This document shows positions 1 through 8,531 of a stretch of 64,000 bases of DNA, in pieces. The notes under the pieces were generated by a model. The model was given only the letters and a program-made list of their open reading frames with translations, was not told the DNA's origin and searched no databases. The stretch spans positions 3,033,501-3,097,500 of the forward strand of contig NZ_JAAVJL010000001.1 of the NCBI RefSeq assembly GCF_012863495.1, written 5' to 3'. Origin of the DNA: Pseudanabaena yagii GIHE-NHR1 (lineage in GTDB: Bacteria; Cyanobacteriota; Cyanobacteriia; Pseudanabaenales; Pseudanabaenaceae). Both the position numbers and the translations under genes were made by a program. Position 1 is the stretch's first letter; the number at the start of each line of letters is the position of its first letter.

Positions 1-2605
1 TATTATGGTTTTTGAATTTCGATTCAATGGCTTGGCGACTAAATTGTTCTTCGATCAGGGTGACTGAGTTTTGGAAAGAGTTGGCGATCGCTTGGACTTC
101 TCTGACGGTTGCAGGTAAGGCTGTTTGTCCAAACTTGCGATCGCCTGCTTTTCCGCCAAAGGCTCCTGCGAGGATGTTGGGTGCGTTTTTGGGTTGGGAT
201 GAGAAGTCAAAAAGGGTATAGGCAATGAGGTTGCTAATCTGGTATTTCTCAACTAGCCATTGTTTACCGTCATAGAGTGCGGCGATGGGGATGTAGCGCA
301 GTTGTCCATCGGGGGCATAGAGGATTGTTTTGGCTTTGAATTGAACAAGTTCGGCTTCGATGGGTTTAATCAGGAGGTTATAGAGTTGGATTGATGGCTC
401 TTTGAAGTCCTCAGAACCAGCATCAAGGAGTCCTGACCTAAAGTCATTAATTAAGGTTTCTAATTGGTCTTTGGAGATTTTAGTGGTGCGGCGGATGGGG
501 AGGTTGTTGGGGGCAAAGAGGATAATTTCGAGGCGATCGCCTAAGATGAATGGATAGAGTAATACGGTTCCTTGTGGGATTTGGTTGAGATAGTCGGGAA
601 CTTTGTTGATTTCGGTTTTGGGAAGTTGTTGAATTTGATTGGCAAGTTGATTGTTGATGTCTTGGCTATTGTCTGGGTTAATGGTTAACAGCTTATCGCT
701 AATAGCTAATTCTGGCGCTAATAGTCTGACTCCCTGTGCGGATCTGTCGCTGCCTTTGATGTTTTTGAGGTAGTCTTCGAGTTCTTGGACTTTGAGGAGG
801 TCGAGGACTTGCAGGGCTTCGATGATGCGGTTTTGTTGGAGAAGGATGTCTGCGAGGGCGCGATAGGTAGATTCGACGGTGGCTAAATAGGATTGTTGGA
901 GGTCTTTATCGAGTTTTTTGATGTCTTTGCGAATCGCTTCGCGGACGTTGATCGATTGCTTGTAAAAGAGAATCGCTAGTTCGGGGCGTTTGGCTCTGGA
1001 TAATACAATTCCTAGATTTGCGAGAGCATAACCTTCGACATTCCTATCACCGATTTCTCTAGCAATGGTCAATGCTTGCTGAAGAGAAATCATCACTTCT
1101 TGATCTCGATTCAGGTTATCGTAGGCAATAGCTAAGTTATTTAGTTCACTGATTTCACCACGGCGGTATTTAATTTCCCGTGCGATTGCTAAGCTTTGCA
1201 GATGGAAATTGATTGCCCTGTCATATTTGCCGATGGAACTGTGTACAAGTCCCAAATTCCCCAGCGCTTCCCCTTCTCCCTGACGATTTTTGACTTCCTG
1301 CGAGATTGCTAAACTTTGCAGATAGTATTCAATCGCTTTGTCATATTTACCGAGGTTTCGGTAAGCTTGACCCAGATTTCCCAGCGCCCTTCCCTCTCCG
1401 AGACGGTCTTTGATTTCCCGTTTGATTTCTAAGCTTTGCAGATTGAACTCAATCGCTTTATCATATTTGCCGAGTTCTTGGTAAGCACCACCCAGATTTC
1501 CCAGCGTATTCCCCTCGCCGAGACGATCTTTGATTTCCCTTGCGATCGCTAATACTTGCTGTAGGTTCTCGATCGCTTTGTCATATTTGCCGAGGGAATA
1601 GTAAGCATTTCCTAGATTTCCCAGAGCATTTCCCTCACCGAGACGGTTTTTAATTTCCCGCGCGATCGCTAAACTTTGTAGTTGGTATTCGATCGCTTTT
1701 TCATATTTTCCGAGGTTTGTGTAAGCGAGTCCTAGATTTCCCAGCGCATTCCCCTCGCCGAGACGGTCTTTGATTTCCCGCGCGATCGCTAAACTTTGTA
1801 GTTGGTATTCGATCGCTTTTTCATATTTTCCGAGGTTTGTGTAAGCGAGTCCTAGATTTCCCAGCGACTGTCCCTCGCCTCTACGGTCTTTGATTTCCCT
1901 CGCGATTTCTAAGCTTTGCAGTTGGAACTCGAACTCTTTGTCATATTTGCCGAGTTTTCGGTAAGCGAGTCCCAGATTTCCCAGCGAGGCTCCCTCACCG
2001 AGACGGTCTTTGATTTCCCGCGCGATCGCTAAGCTTTGCAGTTGGTATTCGATCGCTTTGTCATATTTGCCGAGGGCATCGTAAGCAAGTCCAATACTTA
2101 TCAGCACTCTGCCCTCACCCAGACGATCTTTGATTTCCCGTAAGATTACTAAAGTTTGTAGAAAAACCTCGATCGCTTTGTCATATTTGTTGAGGGAAAC
2201 GTAAGCTCTTCCCAGATTCCCTAGAGAGATTGCCTCAATTCGCCGATCTTTGACTTCCCTTACGATCTTTAAAGCTTGTTGCAAATTATCAATCGCTTTT
2301 TGATATTGATTGAGAGAGGCATAGGCAAAACCGATATTAGTAATTGCAATCCCCTGTCCCCTCAAGTTATCAGTTTTCTTGAAATCCTCTAACGCTCCCT
2401 GACAAGCCAATAATCCCTCTTGAAACTTTTGAGCATTCAAATTATCGCGACATGACTTTAAGATTCGATCTTCTTCCGCCTTGCGCTCCTCTGCTGTTTT
2501 CGCCAGCACCACCTCACTCACCGCCACTCCACCAACAAGGCAAAGAGAAAAAGGCAAAAGGAAAAAGTGAGCGAGTTTCGATGATTTCTTGCGATGGGGC
2601 ATCAT
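1..2605 (-). CDS. Secreted TPR-repeat protein with C-terminal CHAT protease-like domain (3' end outside window)
   Basis: The reading frame opens at two adjacent ATG codons (2605 and 2602) and runs off the left edge, so about 868 residues are visible and the C-terminus is missing. Residues 1-36 look like a signal peptide: MMPHRKKSSK, then a hydrophobic run ending in VVLA. Residues about 60-480 are tetratricopeptide repeats with a 40-residue period (GNLGxAYxxLGxYDKAI type). The part near the edge, residues about 755-868, reads as a CHAT domain (LRYIPIAALYDGKQWLVEKY, then an FSSQP..APNILAGAFG stretch); CHAT is a caspase-like peptidase fold. The catalytic His/Cys lie at or beyond the edge and cannot be checked. 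Such TPR-CHAT proteins are common in filamentous cyanobacteria and often lie near DUF928 genes, as here (6649-7533). Substrate unknown. Confidence 0.88.
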   Translation of the reverse strand, partial: MMPHRKKSSKLAHFFLLPFSLCLVGGVAVSEVVLAKTAEERKAEEDRILKSCRDNLNAQKFQEGLLACQGALEDFKKTDNLRGQGIAITNIGFAYASLNQYQKAIDNLQQALKIVREVKDRRIEAISLGNLGRAYVSLNKYDKAIEVFLQTLVILREIKDRLGEGRVLISIGLAYDALGKYDKAIEYQLQSLAIAREIKDRLGEGASLGNLGLAYRKLGKYDKEFEFQLQSLEIAREIKDRRGEGQSLGNLGLAYTNLGKYEKAIEYQLQSLAIAREIKDRLGEGNALGNLGLAYTNLGKYEKAIEYQLQSLAIAREIKNRLGEGNALGNLGNAYYSLGKYDKAIENLQQVLAIAREIKDRLGEGNTLGNLGGAYQELGKYDKAIEFNLQSLEIKREIKDRLGEGRALGNLGQAYRNLGKYDKAIEYYLQSLAISQEVKNRQGEGEALGNLGLVHSSIGKYDRAINFHLQSLAIAREIKYRRGEISELNNLAIAYDNLNRDQEVMISLQQALTIAREIGDRNVEGYALANLGIVLSRAKRPELAILFYKQSINVREAIRKDIKKLDKDLQQSYLATVESTYRALADILLQQNRIIEALQVLDLLKVQELEDYLKNIKGSDRSAQGVRLLAPELAISDKLLTINPDNSQDINNQLANQIQQLPKTEINKVPDYLNQIPQGTVLLYPFILGDRLEIILFAPNNLPIRRTTKISKDQLETLINDFRSGLLDAGSEDFKEPSIQLYNLLIKPIEAELVQFKAKTILYAPDGQLRYIPIAALYDGKQWLVEKYQISNLIAYTLFDFSSQPKNAPNILAGAFGGKAGDRKFGQTALPATVREVQAIANSFQNSVTLIEEQFSRQAIESKFKNHN
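1132..2211 (-). repeat. 120-bp tandem repeats encoding TPR units
   Basis: About nine units with an exact 120-bp period (40 codons) lie inside the TPR-CHAT gene. The anchor CCCAGATTTCCCAGCG recurs near 1372, 1492, 1612, 1732, 1852 and 1972. Bases 1681-1740 and 1801-1860 are identical, which points to recent unit duplication or gene conversion. Confidence 0.85.
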
Positions 2606-2996
2606 AATTTGGCAAGGAAAAAGTAGAAAGGCAAAAGGAAAAAGTGCGCGAGTTTTGGGGCTTTTGGGCGCGATTACATCCCAAACCCTACGATCCGCAA
2701 AGTCAATATATCACTAAATTTTCTTGTCTCTCCATCTCCCCGAATTTTTTAAACATTCACCCAAGCAAGGAAAAAGGAAAAAGTAGAAAGTAAAAATTAT
2801 CGTAGGGGCGAAGCATTACCGCCACCATTTAGGCATTTCACCACAACCTCCAAACGGTAATGCTACGCCCAAACCTCACAACGCAGCCACAAGCGATCGG
2901 CGAGAGCAAAGAGGGTTAAGCATTTTTCGCGATCGAGATTTTTTGTGAGGAGTTTGAATATTGTGGCGCAAATGCTTAACCCCTACTTTCTACTTT
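2606..2996. other. Intergenic region with A/G-rich short repeats and a MITE-like element
   Basis: No plausible gene is seen. Bases 2610-2650 and 2768-2790 hold repeated AAGGAAAAAGTAGAAAGG-type purine tracts, which occur in opposite orientation at the end of the next gene near 2990-3005. The rest is the palindromic element described separately (2802-2986). Confidence 0.6.
2802..2986. mobile_element. MITE-like palindromic repeat, copy A
   Basis: A 185-bp element whose ends are inverted relatives: GTAGGGGCGAAGCATT at the left and, read on the minus strand, GTAGGGGTTAAGCATT at the right. Internal inverted pairs form two hairpins (AAGCATTACCG with CGGTAATGCT, and GGGTTAAGCATTT with AAATGCTTAACCC). 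A diverged second copy lies at 3911-4083, so the two bracket the Rpn-like gene. There is no coding capacity; it would move in trans, if at all. Confidence 0.7.
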
Positions 2997-3884
2997 TTAC
3001 TTTCTACTTGACAACCATGCTTCCAAATCCGCCACCTTCTCAAAATCCAACACCGCCTCCGCCAAATCCTCCAACTGCTCCGCCGATAGCTTATCCAACC
3101 GCTTAAGCGTCTTCAGTGTCACCTTACCAAACTTCCGAGTTAATAGTCTTACTACAGCTTGCTTCAGTCCTAGTATTTGACCACGCTGTGTCCCAATCTT
3201 TTCACCCTCAAGTTTACCCTCAAGTTTGCCCTCAAGTTTGCCCTCAAGTTTGCCTTCAAGTTTTGCCTCCCGATAAACCCTTGTTTTCTTGAGATCACCT
3301 AATGTAAACATCGCTTCAACCTCCTCTCGACTCATTTGGGGAAACTTGTACAGCAAAACTGTCTCAATAAATTCTATCATCCTCTCGCGCTCTACTTGCC
3401 CCACCTGACCAGCCAACCGCTTTGCTAAAGCTACTGTTTCTTTCTTCGGCGCAACGATCAGCCTCACTAGTTCTAAATGCAACGACTGATTTGCTGGTAA
3501 CTCATCCAGATATATCCGTCCAATATGTCCATCAGTAAATAGTGTTCTAAATTGTTTTGGTACTTCAGGCTCAATATTGCGCTTTGCAAATATCGCGACA
3601 GCTTGCCAATCTTGCTCAGGCTTGTATTGGCTCAAATACAGAAATATCTCGCCAACAAACTCCCAATAAAATTCTGCTCGTTTTTGAAATTGCACCTCCA
3701 CAAACCAAATATTTTTATCCAATGCTTCTGGGATGAAAATGCCATCGAAGCGAAAGGCTTTTTCCTTAATTTCCACAGAAGTAAAGCGATATCCTGCTGC
3801 TGTTTCGGGTGGTAATCCCACCAACTCAAATAGCAAGCCATCAAAGGTTTGAAATAACTGAAAAAAGATCGTGTCAGTTCGCAT
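2997..3884 (-). CDS. Rpn/DUF2887-type PD-(D/E)XK nuclease family protein
   Basis: 295 aa, from the ATG at 3884. The N-terminal 130 residues match the Rpn (recombination-promoting nuclease)/DUF2887 'putative transposase' group: RFDGIFIPE supplies the motif Asp (D47) and WFVEVQFQ the E-x-Q (E63, Q65) of the PD-(D/E)XK fold, followed by FVGEIFLYLSQY. The C-terminal third is charged and probably helical, with five tandem EGKL units near residues 206-228 encoded by a 12-bp repeat. Rpn proteins are RecA-independent, recombination-associated endonucleases in E. coli, and very numerous in cyanobacteria. The gene sits alone between two MITE-like copies. Its activity here is inferred from family only. 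Confidence 0.8.
   Translation of the reverse strand: MRTDTIFFQLFQTFDGLLFELVGLPPETAAGYRFTSVEIKEKAFRFDGIFIPEALDKNIWFVEVQFQKRAEFYWEFVGEIFLYLSQYKPEQDWQAVAIFAKRNIEPEVPKQFRTLFTDGHIGRIYLDELPANQSLHLELVRLIVAPKKETVALAKRLAGQVGQVERERMIEFIETVLLYKFPQMSREEVEAMFTLGDLKKTRVYREAKLEGKLEGKLEGKLEGKLEGEKIGTQRGQILGLKQAVVRLLTRKFGKVTLKTLKRLDKLSAEQLEDLAEAVLDFEKVADLEAWLSSRK
3205..3264 (-). repeat. 12-bp tandem repeat inside the Rpn-like gene
   Basis: Five units of CCCTCAAGTTTG (variants at the edges) encode EGKL on the minus strand. A multiple of 3, so change in unit number alters length without breaking the frame. Confidence 0.85.
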
Positions 3885-3910
3885 CGGATTATTTTAGCGA
3901 ATTTTACACG

Positions 3911-4083
3911 CAAGAATATCGTCACCATTTACGCAGATCATTGCGATCATCAAACGGTAATGTTACGCCTAAACCTCATAACGCAGTCATAATTTATCGG
4001 TGAGAGCAACGAGGTTTAAGCATTTGCGGATCGATATTGTGGTGAGGAGTTTGAATATTGTGGTGCAAATGCTTAAACCCTAC
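3911..4083. mobile_element. MITE-like palindromic repeat, copy B
   Basis: Diverged copy of the element at 2802-2986. Shared blocks include CACCATTTA, AAACGGTAATG.TACGCC, AAACCTCA.AACGCAG and GAGGAGTTTGAATATTGTGG, and it ends in AAATGCTTAAACCCTAC. The right end abuts coding sequence that begins at once without a start codon (next entry). Confidence 0.65.
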
Positions 4084-5255
4084 AAGAAAATAGTTATATC
4101 CTCAACGACGACCTCCAGCCCCACAGTCAAACCCTAGAAACATTTCTAAACCTGTGGATCCAAGCCGCGATCGCCCAAGACCCAGAACTACTAGAAACCG
4201 CAATAGCCAAAGCCCCAAAACCAAAAAACTATCAAACTCAACCACAGGGCAAAGGCACAGAATGGAGAACCAACATCGAAGCAAGGATTGCGATCGGCTG
4301 GACAGGCAAAGGACAAACCAACGAAATGCTATTTCAGATCGCGATCAAGCATCGCGTATTTGACGGAATTGACGACACCAACGAACTAGCCCAAGCGATC
4401 GCCACCACCGCCAAAAACTGCCAAGGATTCTACCAATACTCCAATCACACTAGAGAAATCGAAAGCAGAGCAATATATACCGCCCAAAGCGTAATGATGA
4501 CCCATTATCCCTACGGCAGCCAACCAAACAACCAAAACAACTTCACAACCAATGCCACAACTAAAAAAAAGCAAAAGCAACAAGAAAACAAACCAACTGC
4601 CATCGAGCGAATTACCCAAGCCATCGCCCAATTAAGCACTCAAGCCTTCAGCAAAGTACGCGAAGCGATCGCCGCAATTAGAGCGATCGCCAAATGCAGC
4701 CCCACCACCCTATACAAACCCGAAATCAAAAAACTATGGCAACCCCTAATCAAAAGCTGTAACACAAACACCAGCAATGATTTCAACGCACCAGAATCAG
4801 AAAAAACAGAAAAACAGCCAACTTTCCAAAATCCTAAAATCATTACAGAAAGCCTTGTTACAGTTAAAGATCCTAATGAAGTGTTTTTTCCTGAATCCAA
4901 AAAAGAAAAACCTAATCAAATCAATCCCGTCTCCTTGCCCGAAGTCTCCAAATTTCCTGATGAAACCTTAAAGCCTATACAGGAAGAGGGATACAAGCAT
5001 ATTATGACTTTTGAGCAGCAAGTAGCGATCGCCTCAACTTGCCCCAGTCCAATGATGCTCGAAATCTCAAAATGGCACAAACTTAAAGAACCACCACGAC
5101 AAAATTCATCAACCCTTGAAAAGATTCAAGTAATCGTCAATGCTGATCCGAGCAAGGCGCGATCGCAATTAGCAATGCTCAGGGCTAAATTACTAATGCC
5201 TTGGCTCAAATCTGAGGAGAGATCTCAAACTGAAGAAGCGATCGCTTGGCTATAA
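4077..5255 (+). pseudogene. 5'-truncated cyanobacterial gene of unknown function, beheaded at a MITE-like repeat
   Basis: The frame is open from just after a TAA at 4074-4076, but the first ATG is at 4326. The 80 residues before it look like real protein (LWIQAAIAQDPELLETAIAK, then EWRTNIEARIAIGWTGKGQT), so the original 5' end is missing and the repeat copy B occupies its place. The remaining 390 codons include a helical N-terminal part, a low-complexity Asn/Gln/Lys-rich linker (residues about 145-170 of the open frame) and a C-terminal charged region. I do not recognise the family with confidence. The IEARIA.GWTGKGQTNE motif is one I associate loosely with plasmid or replication-type cyanobacterial proteins. 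It may be expressed from 4326 as a 309-aa protein, but is more likely a remnant. Confidence 0.6.
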
Positions 5256-5347
5256 GAACTCAATAACTGTTGACATTTTTTGTGGTTGAAAAGCGCAACT
5301 TATTTGTGATAATCTTATGAAATAGCTAGCCAGTTATTGATGAATCT

Positions 5348-6646
5348 ATGTCAGAGGTTAAATCAGTATCCCAAGTTCTCTTAGGTTATAAATCAGCGCT
5401 TGAGAAACTGGAAGCCAAAGATCCAGAGCCATCATCTACTGATGTTTTAGTTGTCCTAATGAAGCGAGAGGATTTGCAAGCTTTACTCTCAGAACATTCT
5501 GAATTGTTAACTGCTGACCTGATCGCGATCGCTGATTTAGATAAGCGGCTAAAAAAGCAAAAAAATGTAATTGCCAAATTAATAAAGCTTTCCGAATGGC
5601 GATCAATTCTCGCACCACCTGAAAATCATTGGTGGTGGTTTTTCTCTTCTAAATGGGAGAGATTTGATTGGTTATGGAATGCTGGTTCTATTCTGTTTTT
5701 GGCTGTTTCCTTAGGTTTACTTCTCAATACATCGACAAGGCTGCTAAGTGGTGGCGCAACCTCTGGAAATACAGTATTTGTCGTGTTGCAAAGCGTATTA
5801 CCTTTAGTGGCAGGCGGTGGGGCATTTACAAAAGTAGGAAAAGAAGCCTATGAGAAAATTCTGATTAGCTTACAGATTGATAAACAGTTTTGGCAAGAGA
5901 TTAGTTGCGGTTTATCTTTTTTAGTATTGTGCGTTTTATTCGGAGTGAATTCTACCTTACCCAACTGGGCGATCGCCGTTAATCGTAGTGGTATTGAAAA
6001 TTACAACAATAAGCGCATAGAAAGTGCAAAAGCTGATTTTGAAAGGGCGATCGCCATGCGTCCTGACTATGGGGAAGCTCGCTACAATCTTGGCTGGCTT
6101 TACGAAGAACTCAATGATCTTGATAATGCGAAAGTACAGTATGAGTTGGCAGTCCAAGGCGATCCGCAAAAATTTGATCATGTGATTACCTATCTCAAGG
6201 CATTAAATAATTTAGGGCGTTTATACATTCTCAAAAAGGAATATGGAACGGCTGTACGTTTTCTCAGTCAAGGTATCCAAGAGAGCGAAAGCACTAAATC
6301 TATGACTTCAAGAGAAAATTCTAGTGAGGCAGGAGTTTATTACAATTTACGCAAAAATATGGGCTGGGTGAGGCTCATGCAGGAGCGCTATGTTGAGGCA
6401 GAAGTTCATCTGCGTTCAGCGATCTTGTTAGATTCTAAACGCAGTTCCGCTTACTGCTTGCTAGCTCAGGTTTTAGAGGCTAAAGAGCCGAAAAATCAAG
6501 CGATCGGCTTAGAGCTTTGGACAAAATGTATCAGTTCCGCAACTCCGAGGGATTTTTCTCAGCCAGAGGGTGATGACTGGTACGGACTGGCAAATAAGCG
6601 TTTGGATAAGACGTTTTCTAATAAAGATACAAGTAAGGATAAGTAA
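5348..6646 (+). CDS. Membrane-anchored TPR protein
   Basis: 432 aa from an ATG without a strong ribosome binding site. Residues 1-85 are charged and probably coiled coil (DLDKRLKKQKNVIAKLIKL). Three hydrophobic segments follow (about 109-127, 142-160 and 185-200). Residues from about 212 to the end hold three or four TPR units, e.g. AKADFERAIAMRPDYGEARY and a later YVEAEVHLRSAILLD unit. Only 2 nt separate its stop from the DUF928 gene, so the two are almost certainly one operon. A protein-interaction scaffold at the membrane is the safest inference. Catalytic motifs are not visible. Confidence 0.75.
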   Translation: MSEVKSVSQVLLGYKSALEKLEAKDPEPSSTDVLVVLMKREDLQALLSEHSELLTADLIAIADLDKRLKKQKNVIAKLIKLSEWRSILAPPENHWWWFFSSKWERFDWLWNAGSILFLAVSLGLLLNTSTRLLSGGATSGNTVFVVLQSVLPLVAGGGAFTKVGKEAYEKILISLQIDKQFWQEISCGLSFLVLCVLFGVNSTLPNWAIAVNRSGIENYNNKRIESAKADFERAIAMRPDYGEARYNLGWLYEELNDLDNAKVQYELAVQGDPQKFDHVITYLKALNNLGRLYILKKEYGTAVRFLSQGIQESESTKSMTSRENSSEAGVYYNLRKNMGWVRLMQERYVEAEVHLRSAILLDSKRSSAYCLLAQVLEAKEPKNQAIGLELWTKCISSATPRDFSQPEGDDWYGLANKRLDKTFSNKDTSKDK

Positions 6647-6648
6647 CT

Positions 6649-7533
6649 ATGCAAAAGCGATCGCGAGTTTGGCAAGCCGTTATATTTGGTTGTGGTTTAG
6701 GTGTGTTAGGGATGATGTCATTGCCTGAGATGGCTGCTGCTAATCCTGTCAGGATTTGGTCGTTTAGTCCTAAGGCGAGTATTCTCCGTGATGGAGTGAG
6801 TAAACCAGCTAGATATCAGATGGTGCTAGAGGCTCAGGATCTCGTGAAACCAGAGATTGGTGAGGTATTAGAGGTTATTTGTCCTGACAAACAAATCCGT
6901 ATAGTACAATCTGGGATCTATTCAGGATTAAGCACAATTTGCCCTTCCTCTTCTGCAAATCGTATAAATACCAATACTTTTGAGTCACGCGGTAATAACT
7001 GTTCTTCGCTCCCTCCTAAGGTGTTGGCTCCTACCTCGGATAAACTCATCACAACAACGACTGATTATCCTACGTTTCTGTTTTTTGTGCCGACCACAAC
7101 AGCGCGTCAGTTACAGTTCTCAATTCGCGAGCGCGATGGAGATCGCAAGTCGATTTATCGACAGACTTTTAGTTTGTCAGGTCAGTCGGGGATTTTGCGG
7201 ATAGTTTTACCTAATGAAACTAACAGCCAAAAGCTTGCTGTAGGGCAAAGCTATAGATGGGAATTTAATATCGTTTGTGATCCAGAAAATCGTGGCATTG
7301 ATGATTTTCTGGTAGGTGAATTGCAAAGGGTGGCTTTGGTTGATGCTAATGTTCCTTCTCAGTTGACTTTATGGGAACGCTATCGAGCGTTTGAGTATGA
7401 TGCTTTGATGGTCTTAGATTTGTTGCGCCGAAATAATCCTAGCAATCAGCGAATTCAGGCTGAGTGGGAGTCGTGGTTGGTGCGACATCAGTTTGAAGAT
7501 TTGAAAGGATTACCAGCGATCGCGTTGAAATAA
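6649..7533 (+). CDS. DUF928 family secreted protein
   Basis: 294 aa. The N-terminus is a signal peptide (basic MQKRSR, a hydrophobic run, cleavage near PEMAAA). The core carries DUF928 signatures: YPTFLFFVP near residue 140, and a GQSYRWEFNIVCDPENR segment near residue 200, followed by helices ending in LPAIALK. DUF928 is cyanobacteria-specific, of unknown function, and typically found beside TPR/CHAT or FecR-domain genes. Here it follows the TPR membrane gene by 2 nt and is about 4 kb from the TPR-CHAT gene. The product probably acts in the periplasm. Confidence 0.85.
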   Translation: MQKRSRVWQAVIFGCGLGVLGMMSLPEMAAANPVRIWSFSPKASILRDGVSKPARYQMVLEAQDLVKPEIGEVLEVICPDKQIRIVQSGIYSGLSTICPSSSANRINTNTFESRGNNCSSLPPKVLAPTSDKLITTTTDYPTFLFFVPTTTARQLQFSIRERDGDRKSIYRQTFSLSGQSGILRIVLPNETNSQKLAVGQSYRWEFNIVCDPENRGIDDFLVGELQRVALVDANVPSQLTLWERYRAFEYDALMVLDLLRRNNPSNQRIQAEWESWLVRHQFEDLKGLPAIALK

Positions 7534-7576
7534 ACTCCTTGATTAGCTATAGTTGTTTTAAATAATTTGCAGAGGG

Positions 7577-7627
7577 GCTTCGACTCCGCTCAGCCATCGG
7601 TGTAAGCTAGCTGAGCGAAGTCGAAGC
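7577..7627. repeat. Inverted repeat of the CTTCGACTCCGCTCAGC family
   Basis: Arms 7577-7594 and 7610-7627 pair over 18 bp with one mismatch. The same family occurs at 42903-42946. This 'cttcgactccgctcagc' palindrome is a dispersed repeat; here it can also act as terminator of the DUF928 operon. Confidence 0.7.
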
Positions 7628-7750
7628 TGTAGTTCTTATTTGAATTATCTATACCTTTCATTCTGGGGGACTTCAATGATGGTTCTCTTCCTGTACCAAC
7701 TTTTTCGGTCATGTTATTATTGCTGATAATTTAGAGAAAAAGTAAAGGTT

Positions 7751-8188
7751 ATGGCAGATCCTTTAACGGCTGGGGCATTGGTGGCATTAGCGGCACAAAA
7801 ATTCGTTGAGTCGAGTGCGGGTGAGCTAGCCAAGAAATTTACGACTGAGGCGATCGCGAAGATTCCTGAGCTATAGCAAAAAATTAAGAACAAGTTGTCA
7901 GGGAAACATCCAACGGTCGATGAGACTTTGGTAAAGGTAGAATCGGGCGATCTCGCTGCTATTGAAACGGTTAGCACGGTGCTTGGTACAGAGTTGATTA
8001 CAGATCCAGAATTTGCGAATGAACTAAAACTTTTGGCGCAAACGATTCAAGCTGGCAAGATTCAAGATAACAGTACGATGATGCAGAATAATTCTGATAA
8101 TGCGAGAGGTTGGCAGACTAAGGTTGAGGGTGGTACGGCTTATATTGGCGAGATTCACATTCAGCATGGTCAAACTCCAAATTCTTAG
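7751..8188 (+). pseudogene. Small effector-like gene (Bell/HeLo-like N-terminus, amyloid-type C-terminal motif) broken by in-frame TAG
   Basis: ATG at 7751 opens a 145-codon frame that is coding-like throughout, but codon 42 is TAG (7874-7876), between IAKIPEL and KIKNKLSGKH. The N-terminus MADPLTAGALVALAAQKFVE and the following amphipathic helices resemble the short helical domain described in bacteria as Bell (a HeLo-like membrane-attacking domain); this is inference from pattern. The last 30 codons (117-140) hold GWQTKVEGGTAYIGEIHI, which matches GYQTWVAGGVANIGNTYL at residues 61-78 of the STAND protein at 9967. The usual STAND-effector arrangement is motif at the effector C-terminus and the STAND N-terminus, as here. 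Re-initiation downstream of the TAG, at TTG 7895, is possible but would lose the toxic domain. Confidence 0.6.
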
Positions 8189-8273
8189 TTAAAACGCTTA
8201 GTTAAAACGCAAACCTTGGTTACGGATGGATTGTTACAATTTTAATGACACTTTTCCACTATTACCCAATGCC

Positions 8274-8531
8274 ATGTCAACCATAACTATTCATCAACTA
8301 GAGCCAGACATTGCCCAACAGCTAGAACAACGCGCCGCCCAACATGGGCGTACCATCGAGCTTGAAATTAAGGCAATTCTCAAAAGCGTATTAGCACCCA
8401 AAAAGTTAAGCAATATTGACCTCGCTACAGCCATTAATAGACGCTTTGCAGACTTTGGAGACTTTGAAATTCCCGAAATTCCTAGAGAACCCATGCGTTC
8501 CTTACCGACCTTTGACATGGGCGATCTATGA
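8274..8531 (+). CDS. FitA-like ribbon-helix-helix antitoxin
   Basis: 85 aa. ATG 8274 (MSTITIHQLEP) is preferred over the ATG at 8226, because the family begins with the beta-strand TITIHQL. The N-terminal 45 residues are the RHH DNA-binding unit (LEQRAAQHGRTIELEIKAIL). The C-terminal tail with FGDFEIPEIPRE is the kind that wraps the PIN toxin. Its stop overlaps the toxin start by 4 nt (ATGA), the usual coupled arrangement. Expected to bind its own promoter with the toxin. Since the toxin partner is interrupted, it may now be an orphan. Confidence 0.85.
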   Translation: MSTITIHQLEPDIAQQLEQRAAQHGRTIELEIKAILKSVLAPKKLSNIDLATAINRRFADFGDFEIPEIPREPMRSLPTFDMGDL

